Source: Ga0077555 sp031367895
GTDB lineage: Bacteria; Pseudomonadota; Alphaproteobacteria; Rhizobiales; Hyphomicrobiaceae
NCBI GenBank assembly: GCA_031367895.1
Contig: JANLQP010000070.1
Span: forward strand, 1 to 50,816
Direction of reading: 5' to 3'
DNA length: 50,816 nt
The translations under genes and the position numbers were made by a program. A model generated the notes under the pieces. The model ran no database searches. It was given only the letters and a program-made list of their open reading frames with translations, and had not been told where the DNA came from. Of this stretch, positions 43,202-50,816 are shown piece by piece. The stretch's first letter is position 1. Every line of letters begins with the position of its first letter.

Positions 43202-43987
43202 CTACGAGACATCCAGATCCACCCACACCGGCACGTGATCGGATGGTTTCTCCCAGCCGCGCGTGAACTTGTCGATACCAACAGATATGAGCCGATCCGT
43301 GGCCTGTGGCGACAGCAGCAGGTGATCGATACGGATGCCGTTGTCCTTCTGCCAGGCGCCGGCCTGGTAGTCCCAGAACGTGTAGACGCCGCTCTCCGAA
43401 TGGCAGGCGCGGATAGCGTCCGTCATTCCGAGTGCCTCAAAGCGCCGCCAGACCGTGCGTGACTGCGGTTGGAACAGTGCGTCACCGGTCCAGGCAGCCG
43501 GCGTCTTGGCATCGACCGGCTCGGGTATGACATTGTAGTCTCCAGCGAGGACCAGCATCTCCTCGTGCGCCAGCAGGCTGCGGGCATGGGCTTCGAAAGC
43601 CTCCATCCAGGCGAGCTTGTAGGTGAACTTCGGACTGTCGATGGGATTGCCGTTGGGCAAATACAGGCCGCCGACACGGACGACCCGACTGCCGGCCGCG
43701 ATCACCGCCTCGATGTAGCGCGACTGCGCCTCGTCCGGCTCGCCCGGAAAGCCGCGGCGCACATCCTCCATGGGCAAGCGGGACAGCAATGCGACGCCAT
43801 TGAAACCCTTCTGGCCGTGCACCGCAACGCTGTAGCCGAGTGCTTCGATATCGGCCGCCGGGAACGCCTCGGTCTGACTCTTGATCTCCTGCAGGCAGAC
43901 GACATCAGGCTCGGCCTGCTTCAACCATGCGACAAGGCTGTCGATACGGGCTTTGACCCCATTGATGTTCCAGGTGGCAATTTTCAT
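43202..43987 (-). CDS. xth: Exodeoxyribonuclease III
   Basis: The 261-residue enzyme is an AP endonuclease and 3'-5' exonuclease of base-excision repair. Family blocks are complete: MKIATWNINGVKARID start, CLQEIKSQ (metal-binding Glu), GFNGVALLSR, RVGGLYLPNGNPID, VLAGDYNVIPEPVDAK (catalytic Asp and Asn), YTFWDYQAGAWQKDNGIRIDHLLLS and the final KPSDHVPVWVDLD with the catalytic His. The gene stands alone on the minus strand with a 266-base spacer upstream that holds no visible gene. Confidence 0.97.
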   Translation of the reverse strand: MKIATWNINGVKARIDSLVAWLKQAEPDVVCLQEIKSQTEAFPAADIEALGYSVAVHGQKGFNGVALLSRLPMEDVRRGFPGEPDEAQSRYIEAVIAAGSRVVRVGGLYLPNGNPIDSPKFTYKLAWMEAFEAHARSLLAHEEMLVLAGDYNVIPEPVDAKTPAAWTGDALFQPQSRTVWRRFEALGMTDAIRACHSESGVYTFWDYQAGAWQKDNGIRIDHLLLSPQATDRLISVGIDKFTRGWEKPSDHVPVWVDLDVS

Positions 43988-44253
43988 GGAGGCAGGGATC
44001 CGGGGGCAAGATCTGATGTTGCACTGTGTCGGGCGTGACGCTTCTTATCGAGGATGCCGCCGCTCGTCGACCGCGATGCACGGGCGCAATGCACGGGCGT
44101 TGCGTGGTCAAAACGTGAACAATTCTTCAAGACCAAAGATGCAACTTGCTCGACAGCCCATCAATTTCCAGTTTGTTAACGAGACTTCCCTACGCTGCGT
44201 GCACGATTGGTCGTCGTCTTCCCTACGGTTTCTGACATGGATCGCGGTTCCCG

Positions 44254-44622
44254 ATGTCGATTTCATACAACGAAGAAGGCACCCTGCTCAGCGCAACCAA
44301 GCAACGCCGGTTAACCATCCTGGCCGCGCTCAATGGGGCGTTCGCGCTGATCGTGGTTTTCGGCTGGACACTGGTTGCGCCGTCGGTTGCCGAGGCTTGG
44401 GGCTGGGCGACAGCCGCACACGTCGAGCGGGGCACGGGCCTTGAAGTGCTGCGTTATCCGTTCGCGCTGCTATGGGGTATTCCGTGCCTTGGCATCTGCA
44501 GTTCCTGGATCGCCAAGAAGTCGAGGAAGAACGCGCTGGCTTTCGCTTGCGCCATCGCGCCGTTGGTGTTCATGGGGCTGGTGTTCGGCTGGTTCTACAT
44601 CGCGCCGCTCGAGTGGCTTTGA
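44254..44622 (+). CDS. Three-segment membrane protein of unknown function
   Basis: The 122-residue protein has a polar start and three hydrophobic segments: LTILAALNGAFALIVVFGWTLV, YPFALLWGIPCLGICSSWIA and ALAFACAIAPLVFMGLVFGWFYIA, with a KKSRKN loop between the second and third. Positive-inside placement puts that loop in the cytoplasm. No family is recognised. It converges on erpA with 22 bases between stops. Confidence 0.6.
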   Translation: MSISYNEEGTLLSATKQRRLTILAALNGAFALIVVFGWTLVAPSVAEAWGWATAAHVERGTGLEVLRYPFALLWGIPCLGICSSWIAKKSRKNALAFACAIAPLVFMGLVFGWFYIAPLEWL

Positions 44623-44644
44623 GCGGTTGAGCAGCGCCAGGCTC

Positions 44645-44986
44645 TCAGATCGAGAAGCTGGTGCCGCAACCGCATGAGGCCGTGGCGTTCGGGTTGGTGA
44701 TGCGGAACGTCGACCCGATCAGGTCATCGACAAAATCGATTTGTGAGCCACTGAGATAGGCAATCGAGGTCGGGTCGATCAGCACGCGCGCGCCGGCCCG
44801 TTCGATCACGATGTCGTCAGGCTCCGTTGCGCCGACCAGATCGAACTTGTACTGGAAACCCGAGCAGCCGCCGCCCTCTACGCTGATGCGCAGCATCGGG
44901 TTGGCAGGCTCGTTCCGACCGATCTCCACGATCTGCCGTGCCGCCCGCTCTGTCAGGATGACGTCTGCCGTGGCTACCGCTGTCAT
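44645..44986 (-). CDS. erpA: Iron-sulfur cluster insertion protein ErpA/IscA family
   Basis: The 113-residue A-type carrier has the three conserved cysteines: Cys41 in EGGGCSGFQYKF, and Cys105 and Cys107 in ASCGCGTSFSI. DFVDDLIGSTFRITNPNATASCGCG is standard for the family. It delivers Fe-S clusters to apo-proteins. In rhizobia this gene lies divergent from dgt, as here, which supports the ErpA naming over IscA or SufA; the sequence alone does not decide among these. Confidence 0.93.
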   Translation of the reverse strand: MTAVATADVILTERAARQIVEIGRNEPANPMLRISVEGGGCSGFQYKFDLVGATEPDDIVIERAGARVLIDPTSIAYLSGSQIDFVDDLIGSTFRITNPNATASCGCGTSFSI

Positions 44987-45012
44987 GGGCTGCTCTTCCG
45001 TCTGCTCAGGGG

Positions 45013-45044
45013 GCGACTGGTCGGGATGGCGACTGGTCAGGGTG
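45013..45044. repeat. Tandem 16-base duplication in the erpA/dgt spacer
   Basis: GCGACTGGTCGGGATG (45013-45028) is followed directly by GCGACTGGTCAGGGTG, with two differences. It lies 27 bases upstream of the erpA start in the divergent 161-base spacer, where it could affect promoter geometry. Confidence 0.75.
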
Positions 45045-45147
45045 CATCACGCGGTTGGCGCGAACACCCGATTCAGATAACTACATAGGTACGCGGCCTG
45101 CCTTGTCAAACGGTTGCCCTATCAATGCTTCGGGACGGCCGTCGGAA

Positions 45148-46383
45148 ATGGGTGCGCTCGTGGCTGATTTCATCGAAGCTGATCGCATGCAATGCGCCGT
45201 CTGGCAGCCGGCGGAACGTGCGTTGGCGCCATACGCAGCGGCCCCGGCGCTCAGCCGTGGCCGCCTCGTAACCGAGCCCGCCTGCCCGATGCGCACACCT
45301 TACCAGCGCGACCGCGACCGGATCGTGCACGCGACCGCCTTCCGGCGCCTCAACTACAAGACCCAAGTGTTCCTGTTCCACGAAGGCGACCACTACCGCA
45401 GCCGTCTGACACACACACTCGAGGTGGCCCAGATCGCACGTGCCATCGCGCGGCTGCTGGGTCTCGACGAGGATCTGGCGGAGGCCCTGGCGCTGGCGCA
45501 CGACCTCGGCCACCCCCCGTTCGGCCACGCTGGCGAGCGGGCGCTGAACCGGACGATGGCTGGTTGCGGCGGCTTCGATCACAACGCCCAGAGTGTGCGC
45601 GTCGTGACACGCCTGGAACGCAAGTACGCGGCGTTCGACGGCCTCAACCTGACGTTCGAGACACTCGATGGCCTGATCAAGCACAACGGCCCGGTTTCGG
45701 TGGCGCACGAGCCCATTCTGGTCGAGGCCATGCAGACGGCCGGGTTGATGCCGCATCTCGATCTCTCGCGCTATGCCCCGGCCGAGGCTCAGGCCGCAGC
45801 CATTGCCGACGATATCGCCTACAATAATCACGACATCGACGATGGGCTGCGCGCCGGCCTCATCGCCATCGAGGATCTGTCCGACGTGCCGCTGGTCGGA
45901 CCGTTCGTGCGCGAGGTGTTGGCCAAGCCCGGCGCGATCGAGAACCGGCGGCGCATCTATGAGGTCAACCGGCGCATGATCACGGCCATGATCGACGACG
46001 CGGTAACCGCCTCCCGGCAGCGGATCGCGGCGCTCGATTTGCGGTCCGCAGCAGCAGTTGCAGCAGCGCCGACCCCCGTTGTGGCGTTTTCCGCGGCGAT
46101 AAGCGCCGATCTCGAGGGGCTGCGCGCCTTCCTTTTCAAATCGGTCTACAGGCATGAGCGGGTGATGCGTGTGATGCAACACGCCGAGACGGTGGTTGTC
46201 GACCTGTTCGACCGCTACCGATCGGACACGGACGCGCTGCCTGAGGGCCGGGGGCGGGAACTGGCTGGTTTCGATGAGATGGCGCGGGCGCGGCGGACCG
46301 CGGACTTCATTGCCGGCATGACCGACCGTTTCGCCATCAGCGAGCATCGCCGCTTGTTTGACGCTACCCCGGATTTGGGCTAG
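45148..46383 (+). CDS. dgt: Deoxyguanosinetriphosphate triphosphohydrolase-like protein
   Basis: The ATG at 45148 gives 411 residues; the ATG at 45187 is an alternative. HD-domain metal ligands are present: His in SRLTHTLEVAQIAR, then His-Asp in AHDLGHPPFGHAGE. Also seen are the RDRDRIVHATAFRRL start block, GGFDHNAQSVR and ADDIAYNNHDIDDGLR (the last Asp ligand). Enzymes of this group split dNTPs into deoxynucleosides and triphosphate. The gene order erpA / dgt - argS - SPOR - nagZ is conserved in Hyphomicrobiales. There are 83 bases between dgt and argS. Confidence 0.93.
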   Translation: MGALVADFIEADRMQCAVWQPAERALAPYAAAPALSRGRLVTEPACPMRTPYQRDRDRIVHATAFRRLNYKTQVFLFHEGDHYRSRLTHTLEVAQIARAIARLLGLDEDLAEALALAHDLGHPPFGHAGERALNRTMAGCGGFDHNAQSVRVVTRLERKYAAFDGLNLTFETLDGLIKHNGPVSVAHEPILVEAMQTAGLMPHLDLSRYAPAEAQAAAIADDIAYNNHDIDDGLRAGLIAIEDLSDVPLVGPFVREVLAKPGAIENRRRIYEVNRRMITAMIDDAVTASRQRIAALDLRSAAAVAAAPTPVVAFSAAISADLEGLRAFLFKSVYRHERVMRVMQHAETVVVDLFDRYRSDTDALPEGRGRELAGFDEMARARRTADFIAGMTDRFAISEHRRLFDATPDLG

Positions 46384-46466
46384 GCGGGCGGATGATCTGA
46401 GCTGGCGCCGACGCCTGTGGAACCTCGGGCGCCGCCGGCCTGTCTCTGGACCGTTCGAGGAAACAC

Positions 46467-48227
46467 ATGAACGTGCTCGCCCACGTCGAGGCCCGCATTG
46501 CCGCGGCACTGGCCGCTCTGAAGAGCGAGGCGGCGCTGCCGTCCGATCTCGAGTTGTGCGGCGTCGACGTCGAGCCGACCAAGGATGCAAGCCACGGCGA
46601 TCTCGCCTGCAACGCCGCGCTGGTGTTGGCCAAACCCGCCCGCATGAAGCCGCGCGACATTGCCGAGAAGCTGCAGGCGAAGCTCGCGACCGAGCCTGAT
46701 TTTACCAAGGTCGAAATTGCCGGCCCCGGCTTCATCAACATCACGCTGGCGCCTGCCGCCTGGCAAGGCGTCGTCGGCGACATCCTTGAGGCTGGGGCGG
46801 GCTATGGCCGGGTCGACCTCGGTCACGGCCAGCCAGTCAATGTCGAGTACGTGTCGGCCAACCCGACCGGCCCAATGCACGTCGGCCATGGCCGCGGCGC
46901 CGTGTTTGGCGATGCGCTCGCCAATCTGCTGGACTTCGCCGGCTACAAGGTGACGCGCGAGTACTACATCAACGATGCCGGTGGACAGGTCGATGTGCTC
47001 GCCCGCTCTGCCTTTTTGCGCTATCGGGAAGCGCTCGGCGAGGCGATCGGCGATATCCCGGAAGGCCTTTACCCCGGCGACTACCTGAAGCCGGTCGGCG
47101 CAGCGCTGGCCAAGGCGCATGGTGCCGCACTGCTCGGCAAGAGCGAGGCAGAATGGATGCCCGATGTGCGGGCGGCCGCCATGGCCGGCATGTTGGCCAT
47201 GATCAAGCAGGACTTGGCCGCCCTCAACGTCCGCCACGACGTGTTCTTTTCCGAGCGCTCGCTGACCTCCGGCAACCGTGACGAAGTGGCCGAGACCGTG
47301 AAGGACTTGCGCGCCAAGGGCTTGGTTTTCGAAGGCCGCCTGGAGAAGCCCAAGGGACACGACGCCGACGATTGGGAGGACCGCGAGCAAACGCTGTTCA
47401 AAGCCACCCAGTTCGGCGATGACGTCGACCGCGCGCTGCTCAAGTCGAACGGCAGCTACACCTATTTCGCCTCTGACATGGCCTACCACCACAATAAGTT
47501 GGCGCGTGGATTTACGAACCTGATCAACGTCTTCGGCGCCGATCACTCGGGTTACATCAAGCGCATGAAGGCGGCCGTCAAGGCGCTATCCGACGGCAAC
47601 GCCGATCTCGACATCAAGGTTTGCCAGCTCGTGCGGCTACTCCGCGCCGGCGAGCCCGTGAAGATGGGCAAGCGGACCGGCAATTTCGTCACGCTGCGCG
47701 AGGTCGTGGACGAGGTCGGCCGCGACTCGGTGCGCTTCATGATGCTGTTCCGCAAGAACGACGCGACCCTCGACTTCGACATGGCTAAAGTCAAAGAGCA
47801 GTCGAAGGAGAACCCCGTCTTCTACGTGCAGTACGCGCACGCGCGCACGTACTCCGTGTTCAAGAATGCCCGCGAGTCGTTCCCGGACTTGCCCGATGAC
47901 GCTGCAACTCTCGCCAAGGCGGACATGGCGCGCCTGTCGGATCCGAGCGAGGTCGACCTGATGCGGCGGCTGGCGCAATTTCCACGGCTGGTGGAGGGTG
48001 CTGCCCGCGTACACGAGCCCCATCGCGTCGCATTCTACCTCCACGACGTCGCATCTGCTTTCCACAGCCACTGGGCGCGAGGCAACGATTCGCCATATTT
48101 GCGGTTTACACAACCTACTGACAGGTCTCTAACTATTGCTCGCTTGGCGCTCGTCCGTGCTTTTGCACAGGTGATCGCGTCGGGACTGGCGATCCTTGGA
48201 GTCGAAGCGCCTCAAGAGATGCGATGA
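46467..48227 (+). CDS. argS: Arginyl-tRNA synthetase
   Basis: The 586-residue class I synthetase charges tRNA-Arg. The HIGH-type motif is HVGHGRG (His138 and His141) within SANPTGPMHVGHGRGA. The KMSKS region reads KMGKRTGNFVTL (399-410), with Gly in place of the first Ser. The N-terminal tRNA-binding (Add1) domain is about 1-110, and the C-terminal DALR anticodon domain starts near 460 (NPVFYVQYAHART). Length is normal. The ATG at 46467 lies 83 bases after dgt. Confidence 0.97.
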   Translation: MNVLAHVEARIAAALAALKSEAALPSDLELCGVDVEPTKDASHGDLACNAALVLAKPARMKPRDIAEKLQAKLATEPDFTKVEIAGPGFINITLAPAAWQGVVGDILEAGAGYGRVDLGHGQPVNVEYVSANPTGPMHVGHGRGAVFGDALANLLDFAGYKVTREYYINDAGGQVDVLARSAFLRYREALGEAIGDIPEGLYPGDYLKPVGAALAKAHGAALLGKSEAEWMPDVRAAAMAGMLAMIKQDLAALNVRHDVFFSERSLTSGNRDEVAETVKDLRAKGLVFEGRLEKPKGHDADDWEDREQTLFKATQFGDDVDRALLKSNGSYTYFASDMAYHHNKLARGFTNLINVFGADHSGYIKRMKAAVKALSDGNADLDIKVCQLVRLLRAGEPVKMGKRTGNFVTLREVVDEVGRDSVRFMMLFRKNDATLDFDMAKVKEQSKENPVFYVQYAHARTYSVFKNARESFPDLPDDAATLAKADMARLSDPSEVDLMRRLAQFPRLVEGAARVHEPHRVAFYLHDVASAFHSHWARGNDSPYLRFTQPTDRSLTIARLALVRAFAQVIASGLAILGVEAPQEMR

Positions 48228-48328
48228 TCGTTTCGAATCACGTGAGGCAATCCGGGGGATTGCGCGCATAACTGCAGCGGTGATGCCGAATCGCGTCAAC
48301 GCAAAAGAGAGTCGAAGGGAATTCCACG

Positions 48329-50224
48329 ATGGCAGGGTCGAACCGTTCTCCGGCTTCGTCGAATAGCAACCCTCCGCACTGGGGAGCGCCGGAGGGGGAG
48401 GCTCAGGGGCAAGTGCCGGCGCCGCATGGCGACGCGCTGTCGCGCTGGACGCCACCGCAGCAAGCCTATGCGCAGCAGAACTATCAGCCGCAGCCTCAAC
48501 CGCAGCCGCAGCCGGGCTACCCGCAGGCCCCGGCACAGCAGCAGGCCCCGGCTCAGCAACAGGCCTACGCGCCGCCCGGTTATGGCCAGCCGGCGCCATT
48601 CGGCTATGCGCAACAGCAGCCGGACCCCTATACGCAACCGCCGCCGCAACCGCCGCCGCAACCGCCGCACGGCGGTTACGCCGCCGAGCCACAGCCGCGC
48701 CAGGGCTACGACCGCTATACGCAGCCGCCGACCGCGCCACACGCACAGCCGGGACACTACGATGGCCATCAGCAACATGCCGATCCGCACGCCCTGAGCT
48801 ATCCGGCTGATCCGCAGCGTGGCTATGCCCAGCAGCCGTACGGCCAACAGGGCTATCCGGCACAGCCGGGCCAAGCCTACGGCCAGCCGACGCCCGAGCA
48901 GCAGAACTGGGATCTCGCCAACTACGCACCGGGGCAGGCGCTTCAGCCCCAAGCGCATCAACAGCCACTCGGGCATCAAACCCAGCAACCCTATTCCGGC
49001 TTCGACGCCGTGCCGCAGGCCCGCGCCGACGCATTCGGCAACGCGCACACGCTCGGCCATGATCCGCGTTATGTGCAGCCGCAGCAAGCGAACTGGCCCG
49101 GACAGCCAGGCGCGGGCCATCCTGCTCCCGGCCACGCCGATCCGTCGTTCGAACACGACCGCTATGCGCAGCCGGTGCAGCAGGGTTATGCGCCACAGCA
49201 AGCACATACGGGGCACGGCCAGCAGGCTTACGTCCAGCAAGGCTACGAGCAGCCGGTCGATGCCAACCATGAGGCTGCGGATCAGGATTTCGGCTACGAG
49301 GAAGAGCCGGTCGAGGTAAAGCGCCGTGGCCCGCGCGCCATGGTCGTGATCGGTGCGCTCGTCGGTGCCATCGTGGTCGGTGGCGGTCTCGCCGTGGGCT
49401 ACCAGATGTTCAGCGGCGGCACGAGCGACAGCAAGGCCACGCCGGTCGTGAAGGCCCCCGCGACTGCCGTGAAAACCAAGCCGGTCGACGCCGGCGGCAA
49501 GGACCTCCCGGATCAAGGCAAGATTTTCGCCAATCGGCTCAATAACAGCGCGACGACGACTTCGGAGCAGGCGCAAGTCGCCGGGGCGTCCGCAATCGCC
49601 GATCCGGATGGGCCGCGCAAGGTTCAGACCATCGTCGTTCCGCGTGACGGTTCGATCACGCCGCAGCCGACCTCGGCGCCGGTGCAATTGCCGGGAATGG
49701 TGTTGGACAGCTCACCGCAGGGGCCGCGTCCACAACTGCGTGGCGCTGCGCCGCAGGGCGAGCCCGTAACGACGCCGGTCGGAAAGCAAGCATCGGCCGC
49801 GCTCAATATCGCAAACCTGCCGACGCCGCCGGTCAGGCCTGAAGGCGTCGTCAAAAAGGCCGCCGTCGAACGCAGCAGTGACGCGCCGGCAGCAACGCCG
49901 CCACCACCGAAGAAGAAGGTCGTAGTGCGCGACGACCTGGTCGCACCAAAGAGCGGAGTTGCATCCAGCAGCGGCGCCGGATTCGTTGCAGCTCTGACGT
50001 CCAAGAAAAGCCGCGTCGAAGCACTCGGTGCCTTCGCCAATCTGCAGCAGACCTACGCTGACCTGCAAGGCAAGGTTCCCGACGTGAAGGAAGTCGAGAT
50101 CCCAGAGAAGGGCACGTGGTACCGCCTCGTTGTCGGACCGCCGGGCTCGAAGGAATCGGCCAGCGACCTCTGCAAGAAGCTTAAGGCGCAGGGCCACAAG
50201 GATTGCTGGGTCACCGCGTATTGA
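48329..50224 (+). CDS. SPOR-domain cell-envelope protein with Pro/Gln/Tyr-rich cytoplasmic region
   Basis: The 631-residue protein has three parts. Residues 1-330 are low-complexity and rich in Pro, Gln, Tyr, Gly and His, with many QPGY, QQAYA and GYGQP-like units. A single membrane segment follows near 338-358 (AMVVIGALVGAIVVGGGLAVGY) after a basic RRGPR stretch. The periplasmic part contains a Pro/Ala-rich spacer and a C-terminal SPOR domain (about 550-631; GFVAALTSKKSRVEALGAFANL, then GTWYRLVVGP and LCKKLKAQGHKDCWV). SPOR domains bind denuded septal peptidoglycan, so a role at division sites is likely. It sits upstream of nagZ, a peptidoglycan-recycling gene, in the usual order. Confidence 0.92.
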   Translation: MAGSNRSPASSNSNPPHWGAPEGEAQGQVPAPHGDALSRWTPPQQAYAQQNYQPQPQPQPQPGYPQAPAQQQAPAQQQAYAPPGYGQPAPFGYAQQQPDPYTQPPPQPPPQPPHGGYAAEPQPRQGYDRYTQPPTAPHAQPGHYDGHQQHADPHALSYPADPQRGYAQQPYGQQGYPAQPGQAYGQPTPEQQNWDLANYAPGQALQPQAHQQPLGHQTQQPYSGFDAVPQARADAFGNAHTLGHDPRYVQPQQANWPGQPGAGHPAPGHADPSFEHDRYAQPVQQGYAPQQAHTGHGQQAYVQQGYEQPVDANHEAADQDFGYEEEPVEVKRRGPRAMVVIGALVGAIVVGGGLAVGYQMFSGGTSDSKATPVVKAPATAVKTKPVDAGGKDLPDQGKIFANRLNNSATTTSEQAQVAGASAIADPDGPRKVQTIVVPRDGSITPQPTSAPVQLPGMVLDSSPQGPRPQLRGAAPQGEPVTTPVGKQASAALNIANLPTPPVRPEGVVKKAAVERSSDAPAATPPPPKKKVVVRDDLVAPKSGVASSSGAGFVAALTSKKSRVEALGAFANLQQTYADLQGKVPDVKEVEIPEKGTWYRLVVGPPGSKESASDLCKKLKAQGHKDCWVTAY

Positions 50225-50282
50225 GCCAAGCGCGAGCCGGCACAGCCGCTCAACTTAAACGATCGAGCAACAACGATCGAGC

Positions 50283-50306
50283 AACGGCGTCCTGCGGGGC
50301 GCCGTT
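50283..50306 (+). terminator. Probable terminator of the SPOR gene
   Basis: AACGGCG (50283-50289) and CGCCGTT (50300-50306) form a 7-base stem over a 10-base loop, 59 bases past the SPOR stop. Only TTT follows after CGCA, so it may be a weak terminator or an attenuating structure before nagZ. A 13-base direct repeat (ACGATCGAGCAAC) lies just upstream at 50259-50284. Confidence 0.45.
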
Positions 50307-50374
50307 CGCATTTGGTGCGGCCGAAATGCCAAGCGCAGTTGACGTTGGCGCATTGATTGATTACCTCGCAGGAT

Positions 50375-50816
50375 ATGCAAAAGGCCTTCATCACCGGGCT
50401 CGCCGGCTTCGATCTGACCGCGGACGAGCGCGCTTTCCTAGCCCGCGAGCGGCCCGCCGGTCTCATCCTCTTCGCGCGCAACTGCGGCGACGCCGACCAG
50501 ATCCGCTGCCTTGTCACGGACTTCAAAGCCGCGGTGGGCACCGATAATGTGCTCGTGCTGATCGACCAGGAAGGCGGGCGCGTGCAGCGCCTGAAACCGC
50601 CGATTGCACGCCTGCTGCCGCCAGCCGCTGCATTCGCTGCGCACTTCCCCGGCGACCTCGATGCCGCAGCGACGGCGGCCTATGCCGTCGCCCGCCTCAC
50701 CGCCGATGATCTCAAGGCACTCGGCATCGACACGAGTTGCGCGCCCGTGCTCGACGTGCCCGTGCCCGGCGCCCACGACATCATCGGCAATCGCGCCTAC
50801 AGCCGAGAGCCGGACG
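50375..50816 (+). CDS. nagZ: Beta-N-acetylhexosaminidase NagZ, N-terminal part
   Basis: The gene runs off the window after 147 codons. The ATG at 50375 (after GCAGGAT) starts MQKAFITGLAGFDLTADE. The glycoside hydrolase family 3 N-terminal barrel is clear: RPAGLILFARNCGDADQI, VLIDQEGGRVQRLKPP and ALGIDTSCAPVLDVPVPGAHDIIGNRAYS. NagZ removes GlcNAc from anhydromuropeptides in the cytoplasm during peptidoglycan recycling. The catalytic Asp and His region lies beyond the window. Confidence 0.93.
   Translation, partial: MQKAFITGLAGFDLTADERAFLARERPAGLILFARNCGDADQIRCLVTDFKAAVGTDNVLVLIDQEGGRVQRLKPPIARLLPPAAAFAAHFPGDLDAAATAAYAVARLTADDLKALGIDTSCAPVLDVPVPGAHDIIGNRAYSREPD

Noticed and set aside
45106..46590. 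494-codon frame antisense to dgt
   Set aside because: dgt carries its HD motifs; the antisense frame is an Arg-rich shadow.
48426..49319. Repetitive frames within the SPOR gene
   Set aside because: They are alternative readings of the Pro/Gln-rich codons and have no ribosome site.

Overview
The window is 50.8 kb of GC-rich chromosome from an alphaproteobacterium, most likely Hyphomicrobiales (Rhizobiales). Three things point there: the order pyrB - pyrC' - plsY - dprA - topA at the left end, the order erpA / dgt - argS - SPOR protein - nagZ at the right end, and an ExoR-like Sel1-repeat protein. I see no phage, IS element, CRISPR array, tRNA or rRNA. The content is mostly housekeeping genes with transport and catabolic modules between them.

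Left end (1-6756): the tail of aspartate carbamoyltransferase, a dihydroorotase homologue lacking its metal-binding HxH motif, PlsY, DprA, a small conserved-looking protein, a CtrA-like site and topoisomerase I. A two-hairpin repeat (6786-6920) marks the end of this block. Next is an alginate-type oligosaccharide module (7041-12893): two permeases, a calcium-motif binding protein very like AlgQ1/AlgQ2, and a PL15-type oligoalginate lyase. No transporter ATPase is present. It is followed by a fused two-domain family III CoA-transferase in which only the N-terminal half keeps the catalytic Asp.

Middle (16087-35815): a secreted esterase-like hydrolase, KdsA, MoaB, a class II aldolase-family protein, and then six minus-strand genes forming a tripartite tricarboxylate transporter (TctBAC) directly followed by a TRAP transporter (DctP, DctQ, DctM). 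Next come an alpha/beta hydrolase, an amino-acid permease overlapped by an exported protein of unknown function, FAD and 2Fe-2S subunits of a molybdenum hydroxylase without the large subunit, a second copy of the two-hairpin repeat, a double NIPSNAP protein, an amidase and two small unknown proteins.

Right part (36143-50816): a NYN-domain protein with a LOTUS-like region and a long Gln/Pro-rich linker, an OmpV/MipA outer-membrane protein with a cupin gene, pterin carbinolamine dehydratase, a DUF2939-type protein, a frameshifted remnant of a dihydroxy-acid dehydratase-family gene abutting the ExoR-like gene, exonuclease III, ErpA, dGTPase, ArgRS, a SPOR cell-envelope protein with a Pro/Gln/Tyr-rich cytoplasmic region, and the start of nagZ.

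The best candidates for something new are the NYN/LOTUS/Q-rich protein, the fused CoA-transferase, the molybdenum hydroxylase pair lacking its large subunit, the ATPase-less alginate importer, and the covarying hairpin repeat family. All functional calls come from reading the sequence; no database search was run.
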